Numbered from the stretch's first letter, positions 8,990-18,476 are shown. The stretch: DNA of 64,000 nt from Massilia agri (GCF_024753255.1 NZ_JANUHA010000009.1:62001-126000), one strand, 5' to 3'. Notes: a model not told the origin generated them from the sequence alone. Translations and numbers: made by a program.

Positions 8990-9545
8990 TTTTGTCGTTC
9001 ACAAGCAAATCATCAAGCATCGCGAGGTGGTCGACGACGACTGGAGCGTGCTGCGCCTGGTCGAAGGTGAAACGCCCGAAACCGTCGAAGTCCCGGAAGG
9101 CAAGTTCATCGTGCCCTTGACCGTGTGGCAGGCCCAGCGCGAGACGCTGTCGCAGCGCGCCGCCATCGGCGTCTGGCTGGCGCCGGACGAGCCGGCAGCC
9201 GCCATCAAGGACGACCTGCAACGCTTTGGCGTCATCGCCGTCGATTTCCCGAAGTTCTCGGACGGCCGCGGCTACTCGACCGCCTTCAACCTGCGCAAGC
9301 GCCTCGCCTATACCGGCGAGCTGCGCGCCATCGGCGACGTGCTGCGTGACCAGCTGTGGCCGCTGTCGCGCGTGGGCTTCGATGCCTTCGCCACCCGCCA
9401 GGACCGCAGCATCATTGATGCCCTCAAGGGCCTGACCGTGTTTTCGGAAACCTACCAGGCATCGGTCGACCAGCCGCTGCCGCTGTTCCGCCGTGCCCCG
9501 CGCGGCACGCCGCCGGAACTGACGGACGTCGGCGCGGGTATCTAG
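8982..9545 (+). CDS. DUF934 protein of the sulfite reductase operon
   Basis: A 187-residue protein of the DUF934 family, which is habitually encoded between cysI and cysH in beta- and gammaproteobacteria. Its genetic context points to an accessory role in sulfite reduction, but no activity is established to my knowledge. The recognisable core is VAVDFPKFSDGRGYSTAFNLRKRL with a following GELRAIGDVLRDQ segment. Its ATG lies inside the end of cysI, overlapping by 8 bases, so translation is probably coupled. No cofactor-binding cysteines are visible. Confidence 0.88.
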   Translation: MPNFVVHKQIIKHREVVDDDWSVLRLVEGETPETVEVPEGKFIVPLTVWQAQRETLSQRAAIGVWLAPDEPAAAIKDDLQRFGVIAVDFPKFSDGRGYSTAFNLRKRLAYTGELRAIGDVLRDQLWPLSRVGFDAFATRQDRSIIDALKGLTVFSETYQASVDQPLPLFRRAPRGTPPELTDVGAGI

Positions 9546-9555
9546 AGGACGCACC

Positions 9556-10272
9556 ATGAGCGACTTGCACCACCGCGTCGAAGAAACGCAGGCCATCCTG
9601 GCGCGCATCGCCCGCGATTTTTCGCCCGCCGTGTTCGCCTCGAGCCTGGCGGCCGAGGACATGGTCCTGACCGACCTGATCCTGAAAGCGAAACTGCCGA
9701 TCGGGATCTTTTCGCTCGAAACCGGCCGCCTGCATGCCGAGACCCTGGACATGCTGAACCGTGTGCGCGACACCTACGGCATTGACATCGCCCTGTTCAA
9801 GCCGCAGCCGGAAGCTGTCGATGCCTATGTGGCGCAGAACGGCCTGAACGCCTTCTATGACAGCGTCGAGATGCGCAAGGAATGCTGCCGCATCCGCAAG
9901 GTCGAGCCCCTGGGCCGTGCCCTGGCCGGCAAGCAGGCCTGGATCACCGGCCAGCGCCGCGCCCAGTCGACCACCCGCGCCGAGCTGGCCGTACAGGAAG
10001 ACGATGCCGCCCATGGCATGCAGAAGTTCAATCCCCTGGCTGATTGGTCTGAGGAAGATGTCTGGGAGTACCTGCGCACGAACAATGTGCCCTACAATGC
10101 CCTGCATGACCGTGGCTACCCCTCGATCGGCTGCGAACCCTGCACCCGCGCGATCCAGCCGGGCGAGGACGTGCGCGCCGGACGCTGGTGGTGGGAAAAC
10201 CCCGGCTCCAAGGAATGCGGCCTGCACGTGGTCGACGGCAAACTTATTCGCATTAAATCCGTAGCGGCCTGA
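9556..10272 (+). CDS. cysH: Adenylyl-sulfate (APS) reductase CysH, [4Fe-4S] type
   Basis: Reduces activated sulfate to sulfite with thioredoxin. The 238-residue protein has the PAPS-reductase fold start (FASSLAAEDMVLTDLI) and a paired cysteine in KECCRIRKVEPL (near residue 112). It also has SIGCEPCTRAI (near 194) and a C-terminal SKECGLH with the nucleophilic cysteine. The CC...CXXC set binds a [4Fe-4S] cluster and marks the APS-using form rather than the E. coli PAPS form. This fits the absence of an APS kinase gene in the operon. AGAGGA precedes the ATG. Confidence 0.93.
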   Translation: MSDLHHRVEETQAILARIARDFSPAVFASSLAAEDMVLTDLILKAKLPIGIFSLETGRLHAETLDMLNRVRDTYGIDIALFKPQPEAVDAYVAQNGLNAFYDSVEMRKECCRIRKVEPLGRALAGKQAWITGQRRAQSTTRAELAVQEDDAAHGMQKFNPLADWSEEDVWEYLRTNNVPYNALHDRGYPSIGCEPCTRAIQPGEDVRAGRWWWENPGSKECGLHVVDGKLIRIKSVAA

Positions 10273-10296
10273 GCCGCTGCAAACAGGCAAAACAAG

Positions 10297-11235
10297 ATGA
10301 CGACCCTACTCGACAATCCGGCCGTGCTGACCGACATGAATGCACGCCACCTCGACGCCCTGGAATCCGAGGCCATCCACATCCTGCGCGAAGTGGCGGC
10401 CGAATGCAGCAATCCCGCCCTGCTGTTCTCGGGCGGCAAGGACTCGGTCGTGCTGCTGCGCCTGGCCGAGAAGGCCTTCCGTCCGGGTAAATTCCCATTC
10501 CCCCTGGTGCACATCGACACCGGCCACAACTTCGACGAGGTGATCGCCTTCCGCGATGCCAGAGTCGCCGAACTCGGCGAGCGCCTGATCGTCGGCTCGG
10601 TCGAGGATTCGATCAAGCGCGGCACCGTGCGCCTGCGTAACCCGCAGACCGACTCGCGCAACGCGGCCCAGGCCGTGACCCTGCTGGAAACCATCGCCGA
10701 ACACGGTTTCGACGCCTGCATCGGCGGCGCCCGCCGCGACGAAGAGAAGGCGCGCGCCAAAGAGCGCATCTTCTCCTTCCGCGACGAATTCGGCCAGTGG
10801 GACCCGAAGGCCCAGCGCCCGGAACTGTGGGACCTGTATAACACCCGTGTCCACCCCGGCGAGAACATGCGCGTCTTCCCGATCTCGAACTGGACCGAAC
10901 TCGACGTGTGGCAGTACATCGCCCGCGAAAAGCTGGCCCTGCCTTCGATCTACTTTGCGCACGAGCGCCAGGTGATCCCGCGCAACGGCCTGCTGGTGCC
11001 GCTGACCCCGCTGACCCCGGCGCGCGAAGGCGAATCGGTCGAGACCCGCACCGTGCGCTTCCGTACCGTCGGCGACATCTCCTGCACCTGCCCGGTCGCT
11101 TCCACCGCAAGCACGGTCGAGAACATCATCGCCGAAACCGCCGTCACCGAAGTGACCGAGCGCGGCGCGACCCGCATGGACGACCAGACCTCGGAAGCGT
11201 CGATGGAAAAACGCAAGAAGCAAGGATATTTCTGA
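10297..11235 (+). CDS. cysD: Sulfate adenylyltransferase subunit 2
   Basis: Catalytic subunit of ATP sulfurylase, making APS from sulfate and ATP with CysN. The 312-residue protein carries the PP-loop signature LLFSGGKDSVVLLRLAEKAF (near residues 45-64). Other CysD landmarks are PLVHIDTGHNFDEVI, GGARRDEEKARAKERIFSFRD and FPISNWTELDVWQYI. Its TGA shares one base with the ATG of cysN. Length and arrangement are normal for the family. Confidence 0.95.
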   Translation: MTTLLDNPAVLTDMNARHLDALESEAIHILREVAAECSNPALLFSGGKDSVVLLRLAEKAFRPGKFPFPLVHIDTGHNFDEVIAFRDARVAELGERLIVGSVEDSIKRGTVRLRNPQTDSRNAAQAVTLLETIAEHGFDACIGGARRDEEKARAKERIFSFRDEFGQWDPKAQRPELWDLYNTRVHPGENMRVFPISNWTELDVWQYIAREKLALPSIYFAHERQVIPRNGLLVPLTPLTPAREGESVETRTVRFRTVGDISCTCPVASTASTVENIIAETAVTEVTERGATRMDDQTSEASMEKRKKQGYF

Positions 11236-12557
11236 TGAACGCCATGACCGATAACCTGAACCAGAGCCGGTCCGCCGATGCGGGCCTGCTGCGCTTCATC
11301 ACCGCCGGTTCGGTGGATGATGGCAAAAGCACCCTGATCGGCCGCCTGCTGTTCGACAGCAAGGGCATCTTCGCCGACCAGCTGGCCGCCGTCTCGCGCT
11401 CCAAGCACAAGCGCACCGTGGGCGACACCATCGACCTGTCCCTGCTCACCGACGGCCTGGAAGCCGAGCGCGAACAGGGCATCACGATCGACGTGGCCTA
11501 CCGCTACTTCGCCACGCCGAAGCGCAAGTTCATCATCGCCGACACCCCGGGCCACGAGCAGTACACCCGCAATATGGTGACCGGCGCCTCGACCGCGGAC
11601 GCCGTGATCATCCTGGTGGACGTCTCGAAGGTGAAACTCGGTGACGATGGCTCGGTGACCCTGCTGACCCAGACCAAGCGCCACTCGACCATCGCCAAGC
11701 TGCTGCAGATCGAGCACGTGATCGTGGCCGTCAACAAGATGGACCTGGTGAACTACGACCGCACCGTCTACGAGCGCATCGTCGCGGCCTACCGCGAGTT
11801 TGCGAACTCGCTGGGCCTGAAGGACGTGACGGCGATCCCGCTGTCGGCCCTGGCCGGCGACAACGTTGTCGAGCCGTCGGAAAAAATGCCGTGGTACGAA
11901 GGCCCGACCCTGATCGAGCTGCTGGAGTCGCTGTCCGTCTACGATGAATCGCACGCCGCGCCCTTCCGCTTCCCGGTGCAGCTGGTGGCGCGCCACAACG
12001 GTCATGAAGCGAACGACTTCCGCGGCTACATGGGCCGCATCGAGTCCGGCAAGGTCTCGGTCGGCGACAAGCTGGTCGTGCAACCGTCCGGCCAGACGGC
12101 CACCGTGAAGGACATCGTGACCTTCGACGGTTCCCTGCAATCGGCCACGGCCGGCCAGTCGGTGACCCTGCTGCTGAACGAATACCTGGACATCTCGCGC
12201 GGCGACCTGCTGGCGGGGGCCGAAGCGCCGGCGACCCTGCTCAAGCAGGTGGTGGCCGACGTGTGCTGGATGTCGGACGAGCCGCTCGATGCGCGCCGCA
12301 AGTACTGGATCAAGCACGGCACCCGCCAGACCGCCGCCAAGATCAAGCAGGTCGACAGCATCCTGGACGTCAACACCCAGCAGAGGCACGCGGCGGAAGG
12401 ACTGAAGCTGAACGACATCGCCACCGTGCAGCTCACCGTGCAGCAGCCGCTGGCCGCCGACGCCTATTGCGACAACCGCGCGACGGGCGCCTTCATCCTG
12501 ATCGATGAAGTCACCCACCAGACCGTCGCTGCGGGTATGATCCGGCTGGATCAATAA
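11235..12557 (+). CDS. cysN: Sulfate adenylyltransferase subunit 1 (GTPase)
   Basis: GTP-hydrolysing partner of CysD that drives APS formation. The 440-residue protein has the P-loop GSVDDGKSTLIGRL (near residue 25), G3 DTPGHEQYTRNM and G4 NKMDL motifs of an elongation-factor-like GTPase, then the two beta-barrel domains. There is no C-terminal APS kinase fusion (CysNC), which matches the APS-type CysH in the same operon. The start overlaps the cysD stop (TGATG), indicating translational coupling. Ends 13 bases before cobA. Confidence 0.95.
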   Translation: MNAMTDNLNQSRSADAGLLRFITAGSVDDGKSTLIGRLLFDSKGIFADQLAAVSRSKHKRTVGDTIDLSLLTDGLEAEREQGITIDVAYRYFATPKRKFIIADTPGHEQYTRNMVTGASTADAVIILVDVSKVKLGDDGSVTLLTQTKRHSTIAKLLQIEHVIVAVNKMDLVNYDRTVYERIVAAYREFANSLGLKDVTAIPLSALAGDNVVEPSEKMPWYEGPTLIELLESLSVYDESHAAPFRFPVQLVARHNGHEANDFRGYMGRIESGKVSVGDKLVVQPSGQTATVKDIVTFDGSLQSATAGQSVTLLLNEYLDISRGDLLAGAEAPATLLKQVVADVCWMSDEPLDARRKYWIKHGTRQTAAKIKQVDSILDVNTQQRHAAEGLKLNDIATVQLTVQQPLAADAYCDNRATGAFILIDEVTHQTVAAGMIRLDQ

Positions 12558-12570
12558 GCGAAGGAGAGGT

Positions 12571-13287
12571 ATGGCGGAACTGGGCAAAGTCTATCTGGTA
12601 GGCGCCGGACCCGGCGCCGCCGACCTCATCACCGTGCGCGGCGCGCGCCTGCTGGCGCAGGCCGACGTCGTCCTCTACGACGCCCTCGTCACCCCCGAGA
12701 TGCTGGATTTGTGCCGCCAGGCGGAGCTGATCTCCGTCGGCAAGCGCTCGGGCCAGCGCTCCACCGCACAAACCCTCATCAACCAGCAGCTGGTCGACTG
12801 CGCCGGCAAGTACCGGCACATCGTGCGCCTGAAAGGCGGCGACCCGATGCTGTTCGGACGCGCCGACGAGGAACTGCGCGCGCTGGAAGCGGCCGGCATC
12901 GAGGTCGAGATCGTCCCCGGCATCACCACGGCGGTCGCCGCCGCGGCGGCCACCAAGCAGCCCCTCACCAAGCGCGGCGTGGCGCGCAGCGTCGCCTTCT
13001 TCACCTCGAGCACGGCGCCCGACCAGCCCGACCATCCGGCGCTACCGGAAACCGACACCCTGGTGCAGTACATGGGAGGCCGCGAAGCCGCGGCTACCGC
13101 CGAGCGCCTGCTGGCCGAGGGCCGGCGCGCCGGACTACCGGTCGTGATCATCGAGAACTGCAGCCGGGCCGACGAACGCATCGAGCGCATGAGCCTGGCG
13201 GACCTGGCGCGCGGCCTGGAACCCGGCCACGGCCCGGTGCTGGTGATGCTGGGCGAGGCCATGGCCCGGCGCGAACACCAGGGCTAG
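12571..13287 (+). CDS. cobA: Uroporphyrinogen-III C-methyltransferase
   Basis: Methylates uroporphyrinogen III twice to precorrin-2, the first step towards siroheme, the cofactor of CysI. The 238-residue protein shows the SUMT motifs VGAGPGAADLITVRGARLL at the N-terminus, VRLKGGDPMLFGRADEEL (near 85-102) and VVPGITTAVAAAAATKQPLT. It lacks the dehydrogenase/ferrochelatase half of CysG, so those steps need other enzymes; a CbiX-type chelatase is encoded at 15755. AAGGAGAGGT precedes the ATG. It is the last gene of the cys operon. Confidence 0.94.
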   Translation: MAELGKVYLVGAGPGAADLITVRGARLLAQADVVLYDALVTPEMLDLCRQAELISVGKRSGQRSTAQTLINQQLVDCAGKYRHIVRLKGGDPMLFGRADEELRALEAAGIEVEIVPGITTAVAAAAATKQPLTKRGVARSVAFFTSSTAPDQPDHPALPETDTLVQYMGGREAAATAERLLAEGRRAGLPVVIIENCSRADERIERMSLADLARGLEPGHGPVLVMLGEAMARREHQG

Positions 13288-13301
13288 CCACCGCCTCCCG
13301 A

Positions 13302-15536
13302 TCAACCGTAGGGCGTGAACTCGATGCCGTGCTGGATCGAGCCGATCACCTGCGCCTGGTTTTCCGCGCTTTCGCTGAAGTAGGCCAGCAGGTCGCTGCG
13401 CGAATAGCCCTTGTCCAGGGCAGCCATCCAGAAGTCGAAGCCTTCCGCGTCCGGCGTGCGGTGCAGCGCGTTGCTGTACAGCAGGCCAACGAAATCTGCG
13501 TTGCTGTTGTCGACGCCATAGAGCTGGTCGAACTCCGCGCTGTCGGTGAAGCCAGGGGCGATCTCCTGCAGCGTCAGGCCCTTGTCGAGCATCTTGATCC
13601 AGAAGCCGAGGCCGCCCCGGTCCGGGGTGCGATCGAAGGCCGCCTGGTAGAGCCGGTAGGCCTGGCCGGCGTTGCCGTCGATGTCCAGCGCGACCGAGAC
13701 GTCACCAAAGGACAGGCGCTCGACATTGACCAGGGTGTCGCTGCCGCCGGTCCCGGTACGGTCCTTCACGGTCACCGAGGATGCGCCGATCATGATGTCG
13801 AACTGCTTCTTCAGACCGCCGAACACCACGGTGTCGATCCCGCCCATTCCGTCGATCTTCTGGCTCCCGGCCGAGGCCTTGAGCTGGTCGGCGCCATTGT
13901 TGCCGGTCAGGCCGGGTGCGGTCGACGAGCCGCCGCCATTGGTGTTGCCGCTGCCCGAGCCGGTCGGGGTGGTGGGCGTAGGAGTTGGGGTAGGAGTTGG
14001 CTTTGGCGTTGGAGTCGGTGCGGGCGGCGGCACCGGCACCGGCGCCACGGAGACCAGCTCAGGCACATTCACCGGCACCTCGCCCGCCAGCACGCGCGCC
14101 TCGATAGTCGACGAACCGTCGGCCTGGGTGTCGACCCAGGCGCTGGCGAAGCCGCCGCTGGACAGGGCGGTGACGGCCACGTGCGACTGGTCGCCCTGGC
14201 GATACTCGTTGATCGCGAACTCGCGCGCATCGCGGGCCGCGCCGTCGGCGCCGAAGCGGCGGCCGAACACGCCGTTGCCGTCGAAGTCGCCGGACTGCGA
14301 TTCCCAGGTCACGACGAAGCCGCCGTCGGACAGCGCGGTGACGTGGGCGTCGAAACGGCCGCTGCCGCCATCGACGTTCGCCTGGGTCATGCCGCCGATG
14401 CGGTTGCCGGCCGCGTCGAACATCTGGAAGAAGATGTCGCTGGCGGCATAGCCCCAGGGCGAGTTGGCATAGCTGTCCCAGGCCACGACGAAGCCGCCGC
14501 CGGCGAGCGTCGTGATCGACGGCAGCGGGGCTGCGGTCGCCAGGGTGGCGGCCAGGCCGTCGCCGCTGGCGAGGAAAGGTGCGCCGCCGTTCAGGGCCGC
14601 GTAGACGTTGCCGTCGCCGATCTCGCCCCAGCTCACCACATAGCTGCCGCCGACTGCCGCCAGGCTCGGGCTGAAGGCGGTGCCGAGCTTGCCGTAGACC
14701 TGTTCGCCGGCGAGCAGGTTGCCGGCCGCGTCAAGGGTGCGCACGTGGATCTGTCCCCCGACGCGCCAGGCGATGGCGGCGCCGCCGTCGGCAAGCGCGA
14801 CCACGTCCGGCATGCCGGTGTCGCCGCCGGCGCCGACCACGACTTCCTGGCCGAGATTCCCCCAGGAGTCCGTGATGCGGTAGCTCACGCGCGGCGTGCC
14901 CCAGGCCATGCTGGTGTAGGCGACGACGGCGCGGCCGTCCGAAAGCGCTGCCACGGCCGGAGCACTTTCCGTCACGCCGTCGTTCGCGGCGGTGATGGCG
15001 AACACGCCGGTCGCCGCGCCGCCCGCGGCGTCGCGCACCTGGGCGTTGATCGCGCCGTCACGCGATTCCCATACTGCCAGGAACTGGCCGGTCGACAGGG
15101 TGGCCAGTTCCGGGCTGGCGCCGCTGCTGGCCAGGCCCAGGCCCAGGTCGCTGCCGAAGCCGTCGAGTTCGCGGGTGCTGCCCGCTTCCACGTTGTAGAT
15201 CAGGGTTTGGGTAAAACCGGTGCCGGCGCGCGGGTTGCCCCAGGCGTCGAGCTGGTTCTTGTCGTAGTAGTGCACGGTCACCGTGGTCGCGGCGCCGACC
15301 TCGGGCAGGAGGGCCGCATTGTTCAGCACCAGGCGCGCCGTCTCGTCGACGGCCGGATTGTAGGCAATCGAAAACAGGCCCGGGTTCGACTGGGCGTCGA
15401 TGACCCAGCGTCCGCCGGTCAGGGGACCGGTGTCGACGGCGGTGAGCGTGGCGGCAACGGCGCCGCTTTGCAGGGAAGTCAACAGGGTGTCACGATCGTC
15501 GACGATGCCGACGGGCGCGTAGTCGATAATGCTCAT
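13302..15536 (-). CDS. Large DUF4214 protein with repeat domain, probably type I secreted
   Basis: A 744-residue protein without a signal peptide. The N-terminal ~500 residues contain repeated ~55-65-residue units with a recurring motif such as ALSDGGFVVTWES, TLAGGGFVVAWDS, ALADGGAAIAWRV and ALSSGGFASAWVD, which suggests a beta-propeller or similar repeat fold. A Pro-Thr linker (repeated TP units) follows. Then come an RTX-like segment (GNNGADQLKASAGSQKIDGMGGIDTVVF) and two DUF4214 units (AYRLYQAAFDRTPDRGGLGFW and LLYSNALHRTPDAEGFDFW). Such proteins in related bacteria are exported by type I systems. AGGAAA precedes the ATG at 15536. Function unknown; a cell-surface or matrix role is an inference. 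Confidence 0.75.
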   Translation of the reverse strand: MSIIDYAPVGIVDDRDTLLTSLQSGAVAATLTAVDTGPLTGGRWVIDAQSNPGLFSIAYNPAVDETARLVLNNAALLPEVGAATTVTVHYYDKNQLDAWGNPRAGTGFTQTLIYNVEAGSTRELDGFGSDLGLGLASSGASPELATLSTGQFLAVWESRDGAINAQVRDAAGGAATGVFAITAANDGVTESAPAVAALSDGRAVVAYTSMAWGTPRVSYRITDSWGNLGQEVVVGAGGDTGMPDVVALADGGAAIAWRVGGQIHVRTLDAAGNLLAGEQVYGKLGTAFSPSLAAVGGSYVVSWGEIGDGNVYAALNGGAPFLASGDGLAATLATAAPLPSITTLAGGGFVVAWDSYANSPWGYAASDIFFQMFDAAGNRIGGMTQANVDGGSGRFDAHVTALSDGGFVVTWESQSGDFDGNGVFGRRFGADGAARDAREFAINEYRQGDQSHVAVTALSSGGFASAWVDTQADGSSTIEARVLAGEVPVNVPELVSVAPVPVPPPAPTPTPKPTPTPTPTPTTPTGSGSGNTNGGGSSTAPGLTGNNGADQLKASAGSQKIDGMGGIDTVVFGGLKKQFDIMIGASSVTVKDRTGTGGSDTLVNVERLSFGDVSVALDIDGNAGQAYRLYQAAFDRTPDRGGLGFWIKMLDKGLTLQEIAPGFTDSAEFDQLYGVDNSNADFVGLLYSNALHRTPDAEGFDFWMAALDKGYSRSDLLAYFSESAENQAQVIGSIQHGIEFTPYG
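13972..14032 (-). repeat. Coding tandem repeat for the Thr-Pro linker
   Basis: A run of short repeats of the GTTGGNGT type (plus-strand reading) encodes alternating Thr-Pro/Lys-Pro in the linker of the DUF4214 protein. Such a stretch can change length by slippage. Confidence 0.65.
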
Positions 15537-15754
15537 GGGGGATTTTCCTGGAAAGCTGGCAGCGCAGAACGCGCTGGCCTGAACAGGTCCCAATAATGCC
15601 GTACGGCAAGCCGACTTGAAATGGAGAAATTACATTCCGCGTGGAAATATCGCGCGAATATAACGGAACATTGTCGCGTATGCCAGGGGTGTTAGCCCCT
15701 TGTCAGCAGCGGACTGGACAGGGTGTCAAAAATCTGTCAGGACGTCATTACAGC

Positions 15755-16129
15755 CTAGACATTGCCGAGGCTGCGCACGCAATAGTCGCGCATCGCGGCC
15801 TGCACGCCGGGGTCTTCGCCGATCGCGCCGGCGAGCTGCAGGCGCAGGCCCGGATGGGCCGCACGGATCTGCTCGGCCAAGGCCGGCAGGTCGCGCAGCA
15901 GGTGGCCGCCCTGCCCCAGGAAGACCGGCACCACGGTGATGTCGTCGACACCGTCCGCCACCTGCGCCGTCACCGCCTCCGGTAGCCGAGGCTCCATCAG
16001 TTCGAGGAAGGCCAGGGTGACCGGCGTGCCGGGCAGTTGCTCGCGCAAGCCGTCACGCAGGCGTTCGAAGGGCGCGGCCCAGCTGGCGGCGCGGGCGCCG
16101 TGGGCGAACAGGACCAGGGCGCGTTTCAT
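15755..16129 (-). CDS. cbiX: Short CbiX/SirB-type sirohydrochlorin chelatase
   Basis: A 124-residue single-domain chelatase predicted to insert iron (siroheme) or cobalt into sirohydrochlorin. The metal-handling histidines are in LVLFAHGARAASW (residue ~10) and VPVFLGQGGHLLRDLP (near 75). This is the small CbiX form, half the length of SirB. Its ATG shares a base with the stop of lptG, so translation is coupled to the lipopolysaccharide exporter genes. Functionally it belongs with cobA and cysI upstream; cobalt versus iron use cannot be read from the sequence. Confidence 0.83.
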   Translation of the reverse strand: MKRALVLFAHGARAASWAAPFERLRDGLREQLPGTPVTLAFLELMEPRLPEAVTAQVADGVDDITVVPVFLGQGGHLLRDLPALAEQIRAAHPGLRLQLAGAIGEDPGVQAAMRDYCVRSLGNV

Positions 16130-17313
16130 CAGTGTCTCTCCACCCACCACAGGGCCCCGATGGCCAGCAGCGAGAACAGGATGCTGGGCGCCGCCGCCGT
16201 GAAGAAGGCCGGCAGGGCCGTCAGCACGCCCAGGTGCGAGAACAGGGCATTGAGCAGCAGGAAGCTCACGCCGATCATGATGCCGACAAAGATCTTCAGG
16301 CTCACGCCGCCGCTGCGGGTGTGCAGGTAGGCGAAAGGCAGGGCCAGCGCCATCAGGACCAGGATCGACAGCGGGTCGATGATCTTCTTCCAGAAGGCGA
16401 CCTTGAAGCGGTCGGTTTCCTGGCGGTTCTCGGCCAGGTGGCGCGTGTAGACGGCGAGTTCGTTGGCCGACATGCGTTCGGGGTCGGAACGCGAGACCGA
16501 CAGGATCTTCGGCGTGATCTCCGAGGCCAGTTCGAGCGACTCGAGCTTGCGCGTGCTGACGGCCAGGGTCTCCTGGCCGAAGGCGGCCTGCAGGCTCTGG
16601 CCCTCGGGGCGCGGCGTGCCCGGTGCGGGCAGCTCGCGGCTGTTGCTGAACAGGGTTTCGCTGACCCCGGTCAGGCGCCAGGTGTTGTTGCCCTGGTAGC
16701 GCCCGCCGGTGGCGGTGATCAGGGCGCGCATGCGCATGTTCGGGTCGAATTCGTAGAGGCGCACGTCGACCAGCTGGCCGTCCGGACGGATCTGGCGCAC
16801 GTTGAAGAAGCGCGTGCCGATCACGGGGCCCTTCACGCCCTCGGTGTGGATGCTGTCCTTGGTCCACATGCCGGAACGGAATTCGGCGGACAGCGTGGAA
16901 CCCTTGGCGGCCAGGCGCACGCGCTCGGCCAGCGGCGCGGTGCGCGGCGTGATCAGCTCGCCGAACACGAAGGCGACCAGCACGAACAGGATGCCGACCT
17001 TGAACACCATGGCGGCCGCCGTGCGCGTCGACATCGAGGAGGCGCGCATGATGGTGAATTCCGAGCTCGAGGCGAACTGCGCCATCGTGTAGATGGTGCC
17101 GATCAGGGCGGCCACTGGCATCACCTGGTAGACATTGCCCGGCATCTGGAGCAGCACGTACATCAGCGCGTTCTGGAAATCGTAGCCGCCCTTGCCCACC
17201 GAAGGCAGCTCGCCGCTCAGGTCCATGAAGGAGATCAGGCCGAGAAAGGCGACCGCCACGAAGGACACGGCCTGGATGATGCTGACCGCGAAATAGCGTT
17301 GCAGGATGGTCAT
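16129..17313 (-). CDS. lptG: LPS export permease LptG
   Basis: Inner-membrane subunit of the LptB2FG transporter that moves lipopolysaccharide to the outer membrane. The 394-residue product has an N-terminal membrane block ([20 protein letters not shown]), a large periplasmic jelly-roll domain and a C-terminal set of helices. The YjgP/YjgQ signature region TIYTMAQFASSSEFTIMRASSMS is clear. The ATG at 17313 overlaps the stop of lptF (ATGA), which sets the start. It is about 30 residues longer than E. coli LptG, which is common in betaproteobacteria. Confidence 0.93.
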   Translation of the reverse strand: MTILQRYFAVSIIQAVSFVAVAFLGLISFMDLSGELPSVGKGGYDFQNALMYVLLQMPGNVYQVMPVAALIGTIYTMAQFASSSEFTIMRASSMSTRTAAAMVFKVGILFVLVAFVFGELITPRTAPLAERVRLAAKGSTLSAEFRSGMWTKDSIHTEGVKGPVIGTRFFNVRQIRPDGQLVDVRLYEFDPNMRMRALITATGGRYQGNNTWRLTGVSETLFSNSRELPAPGTPRPEGQSLQAAFGQETLAVSTRKLESLELASEITPKILSVSRSDPERMSANELAVYTRHLAENRQETDRFKVAFWKKIIDPLSILVLMALALPFAYLHTRSGGVSLKIFVGIMIGVSFLLLNALFSHLGVLTALPAFFTAAAPSILFSLLAIGALWWVERH

Positions 17314-18464
17314 TGGGCCTCCACCTTGGCCGGCGCCTGTGCAGGCGGATGCACGATGCGCCTGCGCTTCCAGGCATTGATCAGGACCAGCGGGTGCCAG
17401 CGGTGGTTGACGTTCAGGCGCCAGGCGAACAGGGCCAGCACGGCCAGGGCCGCCAGCAGGTGCAGCGGCCACCAGGCCATCGCGAAGTCCAGCTTGCCGC
17501 GCTGGACGCTCTTTTCCAGCAGCTTGGTCAGGTTGTTATAGGTGAAGAAGATCAATAGCGCCAGGATCATGTTGGCCGAGCTGCCCGCGCGCGGATTGAC
17601 GAAGCCGAGCGGGATCGCCAGCAGCATCAGCACCAGGCAGACGATCGGGGCCGAGATGCGCGAGAGCAGTTCGGCGCGGGTGTACTGGTTCTCGACCTGC
17701 AGCAGCGCGGACGTCGGCAGCGCGTTGATCGGCGTGTCGGCGCCCAGCACCGGCATCTTGGTCGCGACCCGCATGCTGTAGCGCTCGAATTCCATCGACT
17801 GGAAATCGGCCTGGCCCGGCGTGCCCTGGTAGCGGCGGCCATTGGTCAGCACCAGGTACTGGCCGCCCTTGGCGTCGGTCTCGATCACGCCCTCTTTCGC
17901 AACCACGACGGAATTGCGCTTGCCGTCATTGGAGTTGACGAAGACGTTCTGCACCACGGTGGCGCCGGCGGTGGAACGCTCCACGAAGAAGACGCGGTCG
18001 GAGGACGAGGATTCGCGGAACTGGCCGGGGGCCACCCTTTTCAGGTCTTCGCGCTTCTGGAAGCGCTCGACGAATTCGGTACGCTTCATGGCCGCCCAGG
18101 GCGTCACGACCAGGGCCAGCACGGCCACCAGGGCCATGATGGGCAGGCCGAAGGTCAGCACCGGCCCGATCCAGCGGCGCAGCGACATGCCCGATGCGAA
18201 CCAGACGACCATCTCGGAATCGCGGTAGCTGCGCGTGACCGCGGCCAGCACCGCGATGAAGGTGGTGAGGGTGAGGATGACCGGGAGGTAGCTGAGGATG
18301 GCGAAACCGATCAGGGCCAGCACGTCGCCTGAAGCGACCTTGCCGCCGGCGGCGCTGCCAAGCACGCGGATCAGGGTCCAGGTGACCAGGACGGTGAACA
18401 GCACCGTAAAGGTGGCGCCGGCCGAACTGGCCAATTCACGTTGCAGGGCGCGTCGAAATATCAT
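17310..18464 (-). CDS. lptF: LPS export permease LptF
   Basis: Partner of LptG in the lipopolysaccharide exporter. The 384-residue protein begins [21 protein letters not shown], typical of LptF, and has the conserved [22 protein letters not shown] loop. A periplasmic domain and three C-terminal helices follow ([23 protein letters not shown]). The C-terminal tail is basic. It is divergent from pepA, a common arrangement in proteobacteria. First gene of the lptF-lptG-cbiX unit. Confidence 0.94.
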   Translation of the reverse strand: MIFRRALQRELASSAGATFTVLFTVLVTWTLIRVLGSAAGGKVASGDVLALIGFAILSYLPVILTLTTFIAVLAAVTRSYRDSEMVVWFASGMSLRRWIGPVLTFGLPIMALVAVLALVVTPWAAMKRTEFVERFQKREDLKRVAPGQFRESSSSDRVFFVERSTAGATVVQNVFVNSNDGKRNSVVVAKEGVIETDAKGGQYLVLTNGRRYQGTPGQADFQSMEFERYSMRVATKMPVLGADTPINALPTSALLQVENQYTRAELLSRISAPIVCLVLMLLAIPLGFVNPRAGSSANMILALLIFFTYNNLTKLLEKSVQRGKLDFAMAWWPLHLLAALAVLALFAWRLNVNHRWHPLVLINAWKRRRIVHPPAQAPAKVEAQ

Positions 18465-18476
18465 TCAATAAATAGC

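Noticed and set aside
13972..14032. Short tandem repeats that could be read as a small CRISPR or regulatory array
   Set aside because: They are in frame and encode a Thr-Pro linker; the units are too short and lack spacers.
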